From Chloroflexota bacterium (lineage in GTDB: Bacteria; Chloroflexota; Anaerolineae; UBA7937; JACPPX01), in NCBI GenBank assembly GCA_016196905.1, contig JACPWV010000067.1:1-6236 (forward strand): a stretch of 6,236 bases of DNA, written 5' to 3'. Under the pieces are notes generated by a model, which worked only from the letters and a program-made list of their open reading frames with translations, was not told where the DNA came from and made no database searches. Of the stretch, positions 1-6,040 are shown piece after piece. Each line of letters opens with the position of its first letter. Within the stretch, counting starts at the first letter, position 1. Both the position numbers and the translations under genes were made by a program.

Positions 1-177
1 CCTCTCGGTGAGGACCAGTAGGTCTGGCCCGCCCGCGCCGAGATGGGCTGTGTCGTCCTCGCGCCGGTGGACTTTGAAGCCCAGCACCTGCTGGTAAAAG
101 GCCAGCGAGCGGTCGAGGTGGGAGACGGTCAGGTAGACCGCGCCCAGCACGGTGTCGGGGTGGATAGACTCAGGCAT
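1..177 (-). CDS. VOC-family dioxygenase/glyoxalase, N-terminal part (CatE-like), cut by window edge
   Basis: Only the first 59 residues are present; the gene runs off the left edge. The start MPESIHPDTVLGAVYLTVSH followed by LDRSLAFYQQVLGF is the typical opening of vicinal-oxygen-chelate proteins of the catechol-2,3-dioxygenase (CatE/MhqO) type: a beta strand (GAVYLTV), then the helix with LxRSLxFYxxVLGF, then strands ending in GGPDLLVLTE. Family members bind a divalent metal (Fe or Mn) and open aromatic rings or handle glyoxal and quinone adducts. The likely first metal ligand position is His20 or a neighbour, but the other ligands lie outside the window, so activity cannot be judged. The ATG overlaps the end of the upstream luciferase-domain gene by 8 nt and has GAGG about 6 nt upstream, which indicates translational coupling. 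It is probably the third gene of the doxX operon. The fold assignment is firm; the substrate is not known. Confidence 0.85.
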   Translation of the reverse strand, partial: MPESIHPDTVLGAVYLTVSHLDRSLAFYQQVLGFKVHRREDDTAHLGAGGPDLLVLTER

Positions 178-667
178 GGGGAGCCTCTGCAATCTCAGCT
201 GCATTCACGCCGCGGCCGGTGACGAAGTTATACGAATCCACAATCAGTTGAAAGACGACATCCAGCTCCTCCATCATCCGTGGGGTATAGAGCATGACCA
301 TCCCCAAATTGCCCATATACTGGGCCATCGGGTGCGGCTCGGCCCAACCGGCCTGGATGGCCTCCCGGGCTCGCTCCTCAGGCAGCGATACATGCAGGCT
401 GCCGTCAGGATGGATATGGGCAAACTCCCGCCCGACAGCTATCGCCTCCGGGTGGGCCAGCGGCACGCCCTCGCGTAACCACAGCGCCTGGGCGCCGGGA
501 ACCGAGACGATCGTCGGTCGCCTCTCGACATCGGGCAGGGCATAGGCGCGCCGGAACAGCTCAGCGTTGACATCCGGGACGGGCTGCACGCCGATCTGCG
601 CGTGGGGCATCCCCTTATGAGTCAGCGGCTGGGGACCGCTGCGCTGGGGTAAACTAGAAACATTCAT
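170..667 (-). CDS. Luciferase-domain (DUF5519) family protein
   Basis: A soluble 165-residue protein with no signal peptide or membrane segment. Residues about 60-150 carry a pattern I recognise from the luciferase-domain/DUF5519 family: WLREGVPLAHPEA (63-75), EFAHIHPDGSLHVSLP (81-96) with His84, His86, Asp88 and His92, then GWAEPHPMA (107-115) and VMLYTPR (124-130), followed by an amphipathic helix ending SYNFVTG. The biochemical role of bacterial members is not established; the name reflects domain similarity and does not imply light production. The conserved His/Asp cluster could bind a metal or a substrate acid (inference). GGAGG lies 7 nt before the chosen ATG. The gene follows doxX by 36 nt and overlaps the VOC gene by 8 nt, so it sits in the middle of a three-gene operon. 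The first 40 residues, rich in Pro and Gln, look poorly conserved. Confidence 0.75.
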   Translation of the reverse strand: MNVSSLPQRSGPQPLTHKGMPHAQIGVQPVPDVNAELFRRAYALPDVERRPTIVSVPGAQALWLREGVPLAHPEAIAVGREFAHIHPDGSLHVSLPEERAREAIQAGWAEPHPMAQYMGNLGMVMLYTPRMMEELDVVFQLIVDSYNFVTGRGVNAAEIAEAPHA

Positions 668-703
668 CTCTTGGCCTCCATTTGTTGAGCACAGCCTCCC
701 CCG

Positions 704-1150
704 CTAGAAAGGAAGGCCCAACAGCCGGTCCAGCCCCAGCGCACCGCTTCCCAGGATCAGCAACGCCAGGGCGGAAGCCAGGTTGATCAGATCGAATTCA
801 TAACCGGTTGTGTCCATGCGCGTGAATCCGCCCCGCCAGCCGCCCTGGGGCAGCTTGGCCTTCCAAATGGCTACGGCCATATCGATGGCCATGAGCGGTG
901 CCCAGAGGCGGACGAGCAAGCCGAGGATGAGGCAAATCCCCCCGATGACTTCGACGACAGCCACCACCCAGGCAAAGAACATGGGATAGGGTACGCTCAT
1001 CTGCTGCAAGAAGCCAGCAAACCCCTTAGGGCCACCGATGGGTGGCACCTTGAAGAACTTAGGGTAGCCATGCACGATGAAGATGATCCCCAAGACGATG
1101 CGCAGGGGCAATGCGGCCCACTCCCCCCAGGTTGTAGCAATGAGATCCAT
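704..1150 (-). CDS. DoxX-family membrane protein
   Basis: A 148-residue integral membrane protein with four predicted membrane helices (about 13-29, 57-78, 83-99, 119-137). DoxX hallmarks are seen: RIVLGIIFIVHGYPKFF at the end of helix 1, GFAGFLQQ before helix 2, a glutamate in helix 2 (VVEVIGGICLILGL), and the closing GYEFDLINLASALALL block. DoxX relatives include the quinol-oxidase-associated subunit of Acidianus and the Bacillus stress proteins CatD and MhqP; most are thought to act with quinones or in thiol/oxidative stress at the membrane. An in-frame GTG at 1159 would add three residues, but it overlaps the ribosome site AAAGGAGG. The ATG at 1150 sits 8 nt after AGGAGG and is the better start. 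It is the first gene of the operon with the luciferase-domain and VOC genes, downstream of a putative MarR operator. The exact redox partner is unknown. Confidence 0.9.
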   Translation of the reverse strand: MDLIATTWGEWAALPLRIVLGIIFIVHGYPKFFKVPPIGGPKGFAGFLQQMSVPYPMFFAWVVAVVEVIGGICLILGLLVRLWAPLMAIDMAVAIWKAKLPQGGWRGGFTRMDTTGYEFDLINLASALALLILGSGALGLDRLLGLPF

Positions 1151-1187
1151 CAGAAACACCTCCTTTATTTGAATTTGAGTACGGGTC

Positions 1188-1205
1188 GTTTATCTCTCGA
1201 TAAAC
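1188..1205. repeat. Perfect inverted repeat in the doxX leader
   Basis: GTTTATC (1188-1194) and GATAAAC (1199-1205) are perfect reverse complements separated by TCTC. On the minus strand this lies between the putative MarR operator and the doxX ribosome site, so it would be in the 5' leader of the doxX mRNA if transcription starts at the operator region. It may be a small leader hairpin or a second protein-binding site. It is AT-rich with no T-run after it on the minus strand, so it is not a terminator. Confidence 0.4.
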
Positions 1206-1218
1206 CTAAAGGCCTTGA

Positions 1219-1236
1219 CCATTCATATATGAACTA
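1219..1236. promoter_or_regulatory. Putative MarR operator upstream of doxX
   Basis: CCATTCATATATGAACTA contains a perfect 12-bp palindrome TTCATATATGAA (1222-1233). Its right half TATGAACTA matches the right half of the operator in the marR promoter (TGTGAACTA) at 8 of 9 positions, and identity continues into the following AA. Both sites lie upstream of genes in one MarR neighbourhood, so the same repressor probably binds both. No convincing -35/-10 pair for doxX could be fixed around it; a weak -10-like TATGAAT lies inside the palindrome. Confidence 0.6.
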
Positions 1237-1286
1237 AAGCTTCAAAAAAAGATGATCTCGGTACTCCAGAAGACGACCTTCCTTCC

Positions 1287-1709
1287 TCACGCTGCCCCCA
1301 TCTTCTGCAAAAAAAGCATCAGCGCTTCCCGCTCCGCGAAGCTCAGGCCCGCGAGCGTTTCCGTGAGCGCGGCTTGGTATGCGGGGTGGGCCGCGGCCAA
1401 TCGCACTTGACCTGCCGCGGTGATTTGGGCGTAGGTCACCCGGCGATCATCGTGCGATGAACTGCGTTTGACCAACCCCTCCGCCTCCAGTCGATCGATC
1501 AATCCGGTAACATTGGACCGCGCACAGGAAAGTTTCTCAGCCATGACACTGAGCGGCAGGCGAGAGTCTTCCGCTTCGGCCAGTAGAGTGAGCAGCTTGT
1601 ACTTGGGAACGGAAAGGCCGTGCTGTGCGAGCGCGACCTCCATCCGAGCCAGGATGCGATCTCCGGCCCGGAGGATTTCTTCAAGCAGAAAGGTATAGTC
1701 ACCGGTCAT
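1287..1709 (-). CDS. MarR-family transcriptional regulator
   Basis: A 140-residue protein with the MarR winged-helix architecture. An N-terminal dimerisation helix (about 5-30) leads to LSVPKYKLLTLLAEAEDSRLPLS, the DNA-binding helices LSVMAEKLSCARSNVTGLIDRLEAEGLV (53-80), the beta-wing with the family signature SHDDRRVTYAQIT (85-97, Asp87-Arg90), and a C-terminal dimerisation helix. It should act as a homodimer that leaves DNA when a ligand or oxidant is sensed. The only cysteine, Cys62, is at the start of the recognition helix and is a candidate for redox or quinone sensing (inference). A GTG at 1724 is also in frame, but it lies inside the operator and upstream of the predicted transcription start. 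I choose the ATG at 1709, which coincides with the predicted +1 and has no clear Shine-Dalgarno sequence. The gene stands alone, 137 nt upstream of doxX, its probable target, and probably also represses itself. Confidence 0.92.
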   Translation of the reverse strand: MTGDYTFLLEEILRAGDRILARMEVALAQHGLSVPKYKLLTLLAEAEDSRLPLSVMAEKLSCARSNVTGLIDRLEAEGLVKRSSSHDDRRVTYAQITAAGQVRLAAAHPAYQAALTETLAGLSFAEREALMLFLQKMGAA

Positions 1710-1715
1710 GCTCAA

Positions 1716-1744
1716 ATAGTACACGTGTGAACTAAATTTGTCAA
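1716..1744 (-). promoter_or_regulatory. Sigma-70-type promoter of marR, predicted leaderless
   Basis: On the minus strand there is a perfect -35 TTGACA (1744-1739), a 17-bp spacer (1738-1722) and a -10 TACTAT (1721-1716, 4 of 6 consensus bases). Counting from the -10 places +1 at about 1709, the A of the marR ATG. That predicts a leaderless transcript and fits the lack of a ribosome site there. The putative operator covers the spacer and the -10, the usual arrangement for autorepression. Confidence 0.65.
1717..1734. promoter_or_regulatory. Putative MarR operator in its own promoter
   Basis: TAGTACACGTGTGAACTA is an 18-bp imperfect palindrome: the half-sites TAGTACACG and TGTGAACTA pair at 7 of 9 positions, around a perfect ACACGTGT core. 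Its size and symmetry suit a MarR dimer. It overlaps the marR -10 box and most of the spacer, and it shares the TGAACTAAA block with the site upstream of doxX. Confidence 0.62.
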
Positions 1745-1808
1745 GATCGACGTAGGACTGCAGAGGACAAAGAAAGACTCGCTACACGGCGCTGGACTGT
1801 CCGATCAA

Positions 1809-2507
1809 CTAAGCCGAATCCGGCCTGAAGATAGGAGCGGACAAAGAGGTTTGGCTTTCCTGGAGGTTTGAATGCCCATAGACCACCACCTGCCACACGA
1901 TGGTCTGACTGTAGTGGCGTCGCTTCAGGCCATTAGCGCGCACCACGGCATCCACCGCCGCACTGAGATGCAGGAAGGTACGGAAGGGGCTTCGGCGCAG
2001 CCAGTAAAAGAAATTTATGATCGGGAGGCTTATCTTCATCCACCAGGTATCGCGCGGATAGACCACCCCGTAAAATTTACGAGCCTTCTCCGAGGATCGC
2101 CCAAGCAGCCCTTCCATATGGTGATAGCAACAGATCACCCGATCGAGGGTCACAATGTCCGCCGCGGGAATATTTGGGGCCAACGCGACGAAGTCTCCGT
2201 GGTGAAGGTTGATGCGATCGGCGTGGCCGCGACGCTGGGCTTCTTCTTTGGCGACTTCAATATAGGCGGTTGAGGCATCCACGCCGGTGGCGCTACGTAC
2301 GCCAGCCTTGAGTAATTCGTGCTGGATGACCCCTACTCCTCCGCCGATATCGAGCAGCGTCATCCCTTGAATACCCTCGGCCTTCAGTGCGTCGATCAAC
2401 ATCCGCGTCGTCCTATCTGGACCTTTCTGGCGATACCGTTTCAGATCATCGGCCGCCACTTTCCGATTGAACTCCATCTCGATGCCCTGGCATTGGCAGC
2501 AGTTCAT
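1809..2507 (-). CDS. Class I SAM-dependent methyltransferase with Cys-rich N-terminus
   Basis: A 232-residue Rossmann-fold methyltransferase. SAM-binding motif I is LLDIGGGVG (51-59), the acidic residue of motif II is Asp77 in GVDAS, GDF (104-106) forms the adenine-contacting turn, and DIVTLDRVICCYHHME (117-132) is motif IV. The C-terminal part, with VYPRDTWW, a hydrophobic INFFYWL stretch and IVWQVVVYG, is typical of a broad uncharacterised subgroup. The N-terminus MNCCQCQGIEMEFNRKVA clusters three cysteines (Cys3, Cys4, Cys6), and Cys126-Cys127 lie near the active site; these could bind a metal or metalloid, but the substrate is unknown. GGAGG lies 7-8 nt before the ATG. The gene follows the HMA-domain gene by 107 nt on the same strand and may be co-transcribed. 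The tail after about residue 212 looks unconserved. Confidence 0.85.
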   Translation of the reverse strand: MNCCQCQGIEMEFNRKVAADDLKRYRQKGPDRTTRMLIDALKAEGIQGMTLLDIGGGVGVIQHELLKAGVRSATGVDASTAYIEVAKEEAQRRGHADRINLHHGDFVALAPNIPAADIVTLDRVICCYHHMEGLLGRSSEKARKFYGVVYPRDTWWMKISLPIINFFYWLRRSPFRTFLHLSAAVDAVVRANGLKRRHYSQTIVWQVVVYGHSNLQESQTSLSAPIFRPDSA

Positions 2508-2518
2508 ACTCTGCCCTC

Positions 2519-2535
2519 CTGCATCACGAATGCAG
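2519..2535 (-). repeat. Small inverted repeat next to the methyltransferase ribosome site
   Basis: CTGCAT and ATGCAG pair perfectly around a 5-nt loop. On the minus-strand transcript this hairpin directly adjoins, and shares its last G with, the GGAGGG ribosome site (2519-2514). It could tune translation of the methyltransferase. With only six base pairs it may also be chance. Confidence 0.3.
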
Positions 2536-2614
2536 CGCCTGTGTCAATCTCGAAGCTCCGCTATCGATCCCTCGTCGTGCGAAACCTCCCTTCGATCGGA
2601 GTGGTCCTCTTGCA

Positions 2615-2842
2615 TTACTCCGCCTCGGCGTAAGGGGCCAGCACCTCGTTGGACGCATCGATGGTCGCACGAATCTGTTCGGCCGAGATTTGCTGGCGAT
2701 CGAAAGTCACCGTCACTTTCTTGCTTTTCCAGTCCGCAGTCACGCTGCGGATCCCCAGCAGGGCCCTCACCTGCTGGGCGACATAGGTCTCTCAACCCGG
2801 ACAGAACATCGCCGGAGCCAGGCGCATCAGCTGCTCGTCCAT
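2615..2842 (-). CDS. HMA (heavy-metal-associated) domain protein, probable selenoprotein with CPGU motif
   Basis: Reading through one in-frame TGA (2794-2792) gives a 75-residue protein with the whole beta-alpha-beta-beta-alpha-beta HMA/MerP-like fold. The pieces are LAPAMFCPG (8-16), the TGA at residue 17, ETYVAQQVRALLGIRSVTADW (18-38), KSKKVTVTFD (39-48) and the helix ISAEQIRATIDASNEVL (52-68), ending at TAA. In HMA proteins residue 17 is the second Cys of the metal-binding CxxC, so the TGA stands exactly at a catalytic-type cysteine, the classic signature of selenocysteine. TGA is a normal stop elsewhere here (luciferase-domain, marR and ATPase genes), so wholesale recoding is excluded. 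The frame stays clean for 58 codons after the TGA. AAAGGAG precedes the ATG by 10 nt. Such domains bind Hg, Cu or other soft metals; the ligand here is unknown. The alternative is a recent nonsense mutation of TGC or TGT, or a sequencing error, but the hairpin just downstream argues for decoding as Sec. Confidence 0.8.
2754..2778 (-). promoter_or_regulatory. Putative bacterial SECIS hairpin after the in-frame TGA
   Basis: In the minus-strand mRNA, CCCAGCAGG (2778-2770) and CCUGCUGGG (2762-2754) form a perfect 9-bp stem closing the loop UGAGGGC. The stem starts 13 nt and the loop 22 nt after the UGA. Bacterial SECIS elements recognised by SelB lie inside the coding region just after the UGA, with a short loop carrying a G among its first bases about 16-37 nt downstream. 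Position, stem and the G at loop position 2 all fit. The sequence differs from E. coli fdhF, as expected between lineages. Confidence 0.7.
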
Positions 2843-2913
2843 CCTCTGCGATCTCCTTTGGTCATCGCGGAGCGGGTGTTCGATCTAGCCTCGATGAAGG
2901 AACCAAGTTTTCC

Positions 2914-4182
2914 TTACTCGTAGCGCAGGGCCTGGATGGGGTCCAGGCGCGCAGCACGCCAAGCGGGGTATGAACCGAAGAAGAGCCCCACCCCGATGGA
3001 AAAGCCGGTGGCGAGAAGGATGGCTTCCAGGGAGATCACGGCCCTCAAATCGGGCACCAGGCTGGTCAAGGCCTGGGAGCCCCCGATGCCCAAGGCAGTT
3101 CCGATCCCACCTCCAATCACGCTCAGAACCACCGCCTCCGCCAGGAACTGGGAGAGGATATCACTGCGCTTGGCCCCCACCGCCTTGCGAATGCCGATCT
3201 CCCGGGTGCGTTCGGTGACCGAGACCAGCATGATGTTCATGATGCCGATGCCCCCTACCAAAAGAGAGATGGCCGCGATGGAGGCCAAGAAGACGGTTAA
3301 GATCCCGGTGATCTCCCCAAAGACGGAGAGCACATCGGCCTGGTTGATGATGGTGAAGTCATCATCGGCGGCGTAAAGGATCCCATGTCGGCGGCGCAGG
3401 ATCTCGGCGATCTGCTCGCTGGCGGAGGCCATGCGCTCCTCGCTGACCACCTGGACGTAGATGGCCGACACCACCGCCTCCCCAGCCGCCGTCCGCTCGC
3501 GGAAGAGTCGGTTATGGGCGGTGGAAAGGGGGACCCAGACGATATCGTCTTGGTTGGCGAACCCCGTGCCCCCCAAGGGTCTCATCACCCCGATTACCCG
3601 GAAGGGAACACGGTTGATTTTGATGGTCTCGCCAAGCGGGAGAACGCCCGAGGGAAAGAGACGTTCGGCCACTTGCGAACCGAGGACGGCCACGCGGGAG
3701 GCGGCCTGTTCGTGACCCGAGGCGATGAATTCCCCTAGAGCCACCTCGACACGGCGGACGGCGGCGTACTCGGGGGTGGTGGCTACCATGAGGGTGCCCC
3801 TTGACTCATCGCCGTAAACCACCTCCACGAAACGATTGAAGGCGGGGGCCACCCTAACCAAGTCGGGGGCGGCCAGAGGATCGGCCAGGACGCGCGCGTC
3901 ACCCAGGGTTAAGGGGGTGGGCGAGGATGCCCCGGCGATGGAACTGAAGGTGGCCCGACCGCTGGAAGGCCCCCCCTCCAGGGTTCCCGGAAGCACGAAA
4001 AGTAGGTTGGAGCCCAGGCTCTGCACCTGCTCCGCCACCAAGACTTGGACTCCTTGACCGATGGAGACCAGGGCGATCACCGCCCCCACCCCGATGATGA
4101 TGCCCAGCATGGTTAGCACGGAACGCAGCAGGTTGGCGGACAGGCTGTCGAAGGCCTCCCGCGCCGCCTCCCACAGGTTCAT
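2914..4182 (-). CDS. MacB/FtsX-type ABC transporter permease
   Basis: A 422-residue permease of normal length for the family. It has one N-terminal membrane helix (about 21-42), a large extracytoplasmic MacB periplasmic-core domain (about 43-285), then three helices (about 293-320, 349-370, 385-405) forming the FtsX domain. Hallmarks are [19 protein letters not shown] at the start, [20 protein letters not shown] (310-329) followed by GIRKAVGA, and the ending [19 protein letters not shown]. These proteins act by mechanotransmission rather than as a channel, driving export of lipoproteins, peptides or drugs with an adaptor. The ATG overlaps the stop of the ATPase gene as ATGA (4-bp overlap), with GGAGG 7 nt upstream, so translation is coupled. 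It is the last gene of the efflux operon. The substrate cannot be read from the sequence; macrolide specificity should not be assumed. Confidence 0.95.
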   Translation of the reverse strand: MNLWEAAREAFDSLSANLLRSVLTMLGIIIGVGAVIALVSIGQGVQVLVAEQVQSLGSNLLFVLPGTLEGGPSSGRATFSSIAGASSPTPLTLGDARVLADPLAAPDLVRVAPAFNRFVEVVYGDESRGTLMVATTPEYAAVRRVEVALGEFIASGHEQAASRVAVLGSQVAERLFPSGVLPLGETIKINRVPFRVIGVMRPLGGTGFANQDDIVWVPLSTAHNRLFRERTAAGEAVVSAIYVQVVSEERMASASEQIAEILRRRHGILYAADDDFTIINQADVLSVFGEITGILTVFLASIAAISLLVGGIGIMNIMLVSVTERTREIGIRKAVGAKRSDILSQFLAEAVVLSVIGGGIGTALGIGGSQALTSLVPDLRAVISLEAILLATGFSIGVGLFFGSYPAWRAARLDPIQALRYE

Positions 4183-4895
4183 AGGGTTCCCTCCAAGACG
4201 GATCGATCCTCCAGCTTTTCATCGGAAAGAAGAACCCCATCGTGGAGGCGCAGGATGCGTCGGGTGCGCGAGGCGATGTAGGGATCATGGGTGACGAAGA
4301 TCACCGTGATGCCCCGCTCCCGGCTCAAATGCTCCAGAACCTCCATCACCTCGGCGCCCGATTTGGAGTCCAGGTTTCCGGTGGGCTCATCGGCCAAGAT
4401 GATGGGGGGCTGGTTGACCAGGGCGCGAGCGATGGCCACCCGCTGCTGCTGACCTCCGGAGAGTTCCTGCGGTCGGTGGTGGACTCGATCTCCTAGCCCC
4501 ACCGCGCGCAGGGCCTGTTCGGCCCGTTCCCGGCGACGATCCCCGCGGCCATACAGCAGGGGGAGCTCGACGTTGCGCAGGGCGGTGGCGCGAGGGAGGA
4601 GATTGAAAGTCTGAAAGACAAAGCCGATCTTTCGGTTCCGGATCTGGGCTAACTCGTCATCGCTGAGCCCTCCCACCTCTTTCCCCTCCAGAAAGTAGCG
4701 GCCTGAGGTCGGCCGATCCAGACAGCCCAGGAGGTTCATCAGGGTGGACTTCCCCGAACCGGAGGGCCCCATGATCGACACCAGCTCCCCAGGTTGGATC
4801 TCCAAGGAGACACCTCGCAAGGCGGGCACCTCCACCTGCCCCAATCGGTAGACCTTAACGAGATTCTCAGCGCGGATGAGCGGGCTTTCGGTCAT
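4179..4895 (-). CDS. MacB/LolD-type ABC transporter ATP-binding protein
   Basis: A complete 238-residue nucleotide-binding subunit. Walker A is GPSGSGKST (43-51), the Q-loop glutamine is Gln95 in [22 protein letters not shown], the ABC signature is [15 protein letters not shown] (145-159), Walker B is [16 protein letters not shown] (165-180) with Glu170 as catalytic base, and the switch histidine is His203 in VTHDP. The [18 protein letters not shown] block and [11 protein letters not shown] are characteristic of the LolD/MacB/FtsE group. No catalytic residue is missing. It pairs with the overlapping downstream permease to make a heterotetramer (two ATPases, two permeases). The ATG follows the adaptor stop by 2 nt and has only a weak G-rich ribosome site, which suggests re-initiation after the upstream gene. 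Confidence 0.96.
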   Translation of the reverse strand: MTESPLIRAENLVKVYRLGQVEVPALRGVSLEIQPGELVSIMGPSGSGKSTLMNLLGCLDRPTSGRYFLEGKEVGGLSDDELAQIRNRKIGFVFQTFNLLPRATALRNVELPLLYGRGDRRRERAEQALRAVGLGDRVHHRPQELSGGQQQRVAIARALVNQPPIILADEPTGNLDSKSGAEVMEVLEHLSRERGITVIFVTHDPYIASRTRRILRLHDGVLLSDEKLEDRSVLEGTL

Positions 4896-4897
4896 CC

Positions 4898-6020
4898 CTA
4901 CCGCGATCCCCCGAACTGAAAGGTCTCTTGCAATAATTCCCTGCCTGAGATGGGCCGAATGATCACCTGATCTCCCTCGCTCAGGCCCTCCAGCACCTGA
5001 GTGAAGGACTCATTCCTCAGCCCGGGCGTGATCTCCACCAGAAGCGAACCCGAAGCCATCGCCTTCTCCACATACAGCCGACCGGCCTCGCGATCGACCC
5101 GGATGGCACGATTGGGGACGAGGAGCGCCCCCTCGGCTCGCTGAGCTGCGATCTCTACATTGGCGGTCATGCCCACCCGCAGGCGCGGATCGTCCTCCTC
5201 CAGGCGGACGCGCACGGGGTAGGTGACCACCCCGCCCTCCAGGCTGGCGGCGGGGGCGATGAAGTCGATGCGGCCCCTGAAGCGCTCGTCAGGCAGGGCG
5301 TCCAGGGTCACCCGGGCGGTTTGGCCCGGCGCGATCCGAGCGATATCGATTTCATCGATAGCCAACTCGATAAGCAGGGAGGAGAGGTCCATCAATTGGA
5401 AGACCGGCGATCCTGGGGCGATCGTCTGCTCTACCTCGACCATGACCTGAGTCACCGTGCCCGAGAAGGGAGCAACCAGCGCGGCCCGCTCCAACGAAAG
5501 CCGCGCTTGCTGCCAGGCGGCCCGGGCCCGATCTACCTCGGCCTGGGCTCGGGCGATCTCCTCTTGGGAGGGGCCAGCCAAGGTGAGGTTGTAGTGGGCG
5601 AGCGCCTGTCGATATTCGACGGTAGCTTGCTGCAGAGCGATCCCCTGGGGAAGCGCGCTGGCCCCGGGCATCCAGCTGACCCGATCCCAGGCGCCCTGGG
5701 CTTGCTGGAGGTTGAGCCGGGCCAGCTCCAGTTGAGGCCGTGTCCAGGCGGGCCAGAGCCTGACCCACCTCCACCTCTTGCCCCTCCTCAACCGGGACCT
5801 CGACCACGCGCCCCGAGATGGCGAAGGAGAGGGTCCGCTCCAGGGTTGGGGCCACGCTGCCCGATCCGCTGACCGTGGCCACCAGGGTTCCCCGCTCCAC
5901 GCTTACGAGTTCTGCTTGGGCTTCGGCGGGATTTGTCCCCGCCTGCCCTCGCGACCAGGCGGCGTACCCCACACCTCCCACCAAAAGGACCGCAATCCCG
6001 ACAAAGATCCAACGTCTCAC
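4898..6020 (-). CDS. MacA/HlyD-type membrane-fusion (adaptor) protein, split by a one-base frameshift
   Basis: An export adaptor read in two frames. The first frame (from 6020) gives residues 1-95: an N-terminal membrane anchor (4-21, [18 protein letters not shown]), the first barrel strand ([16 protein letters not shown]) and the first half of the lipoyl domain, ending [11 protein letters not shown]. The second frame continues without a gap as [13 protein letters not shown], a coiled-coil hairpin of about 90 residues. It is followed by the second lipoyl half ([20 protein letters not shown]), the barrel ([20 protein letters not shown]) and the membrane-proximal domain, ending at 4898. Omitting one base near 5735 restores a 373-residue protein of usual family length. 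The site has no slippery homopolymer, so a mutation or an assembly error is likelier than programmed frameshifting. I choose the GTG at 6020, 6 nt after AGGGAG; an upstream in-frame GTG at 6065 overlaps the preceding gene. It should bridge the ATPase/permease pair outside the membrane. Confidence 0.9.
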
Positions 6021-6040
6021 GGTTGACTCCCTGCGCAGAT

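Noticed and set aside
1244..1286. A run of seven T on the minus strand after marR as an intrinsic terminator
   Set aside because: No stable GC-rich stem precedes the T-run (1250-1244), so it lacks the hairpin of an intrinsic terminator.
2519..2547. TTGACA (2547-2542, minus) as a promoter for the methyltransferase
   Set aside because: At a 17-bp spacing the -10 would be ATGCAG, which does not resemble TATAAT; the gene is as easily served by read-through from the HMA gene.
2615..2791. Treating the HMA gene as a plain nonsense pseudogene
   Set aside because: The TGA falls exactly on the CxxC cysteine, the rest of the frame is intact, and a well-placed hairpin follows. A single random mutation would not explain all three. 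It stays possible if selenocysteine genes are missing.
2544..2795. An 83-codon open frame on the minus strand overlapping the HMA gene
   Set aside because: Its product resembles no family, and it starts inside the HMA gene in another frame. The HMA frame with one TGA gives a recognisable fold, so this is a shadow.
2936..3738. Long plus-strand open frames opposite the MacB permease and elsewhere
   Set aside because: They are antisense to well-supported genes, have no family resemblance, and arise from high GC content.
5352..5734. Continuation of the first adaptor frame past the frameshift
   Set aside because: After DTA the frame becomes low-complexity and Arg/Gly/Ala/Pro-rich with no adaptor similarity, while the other frame carries the conserved coiled coil and lipoyl domain.
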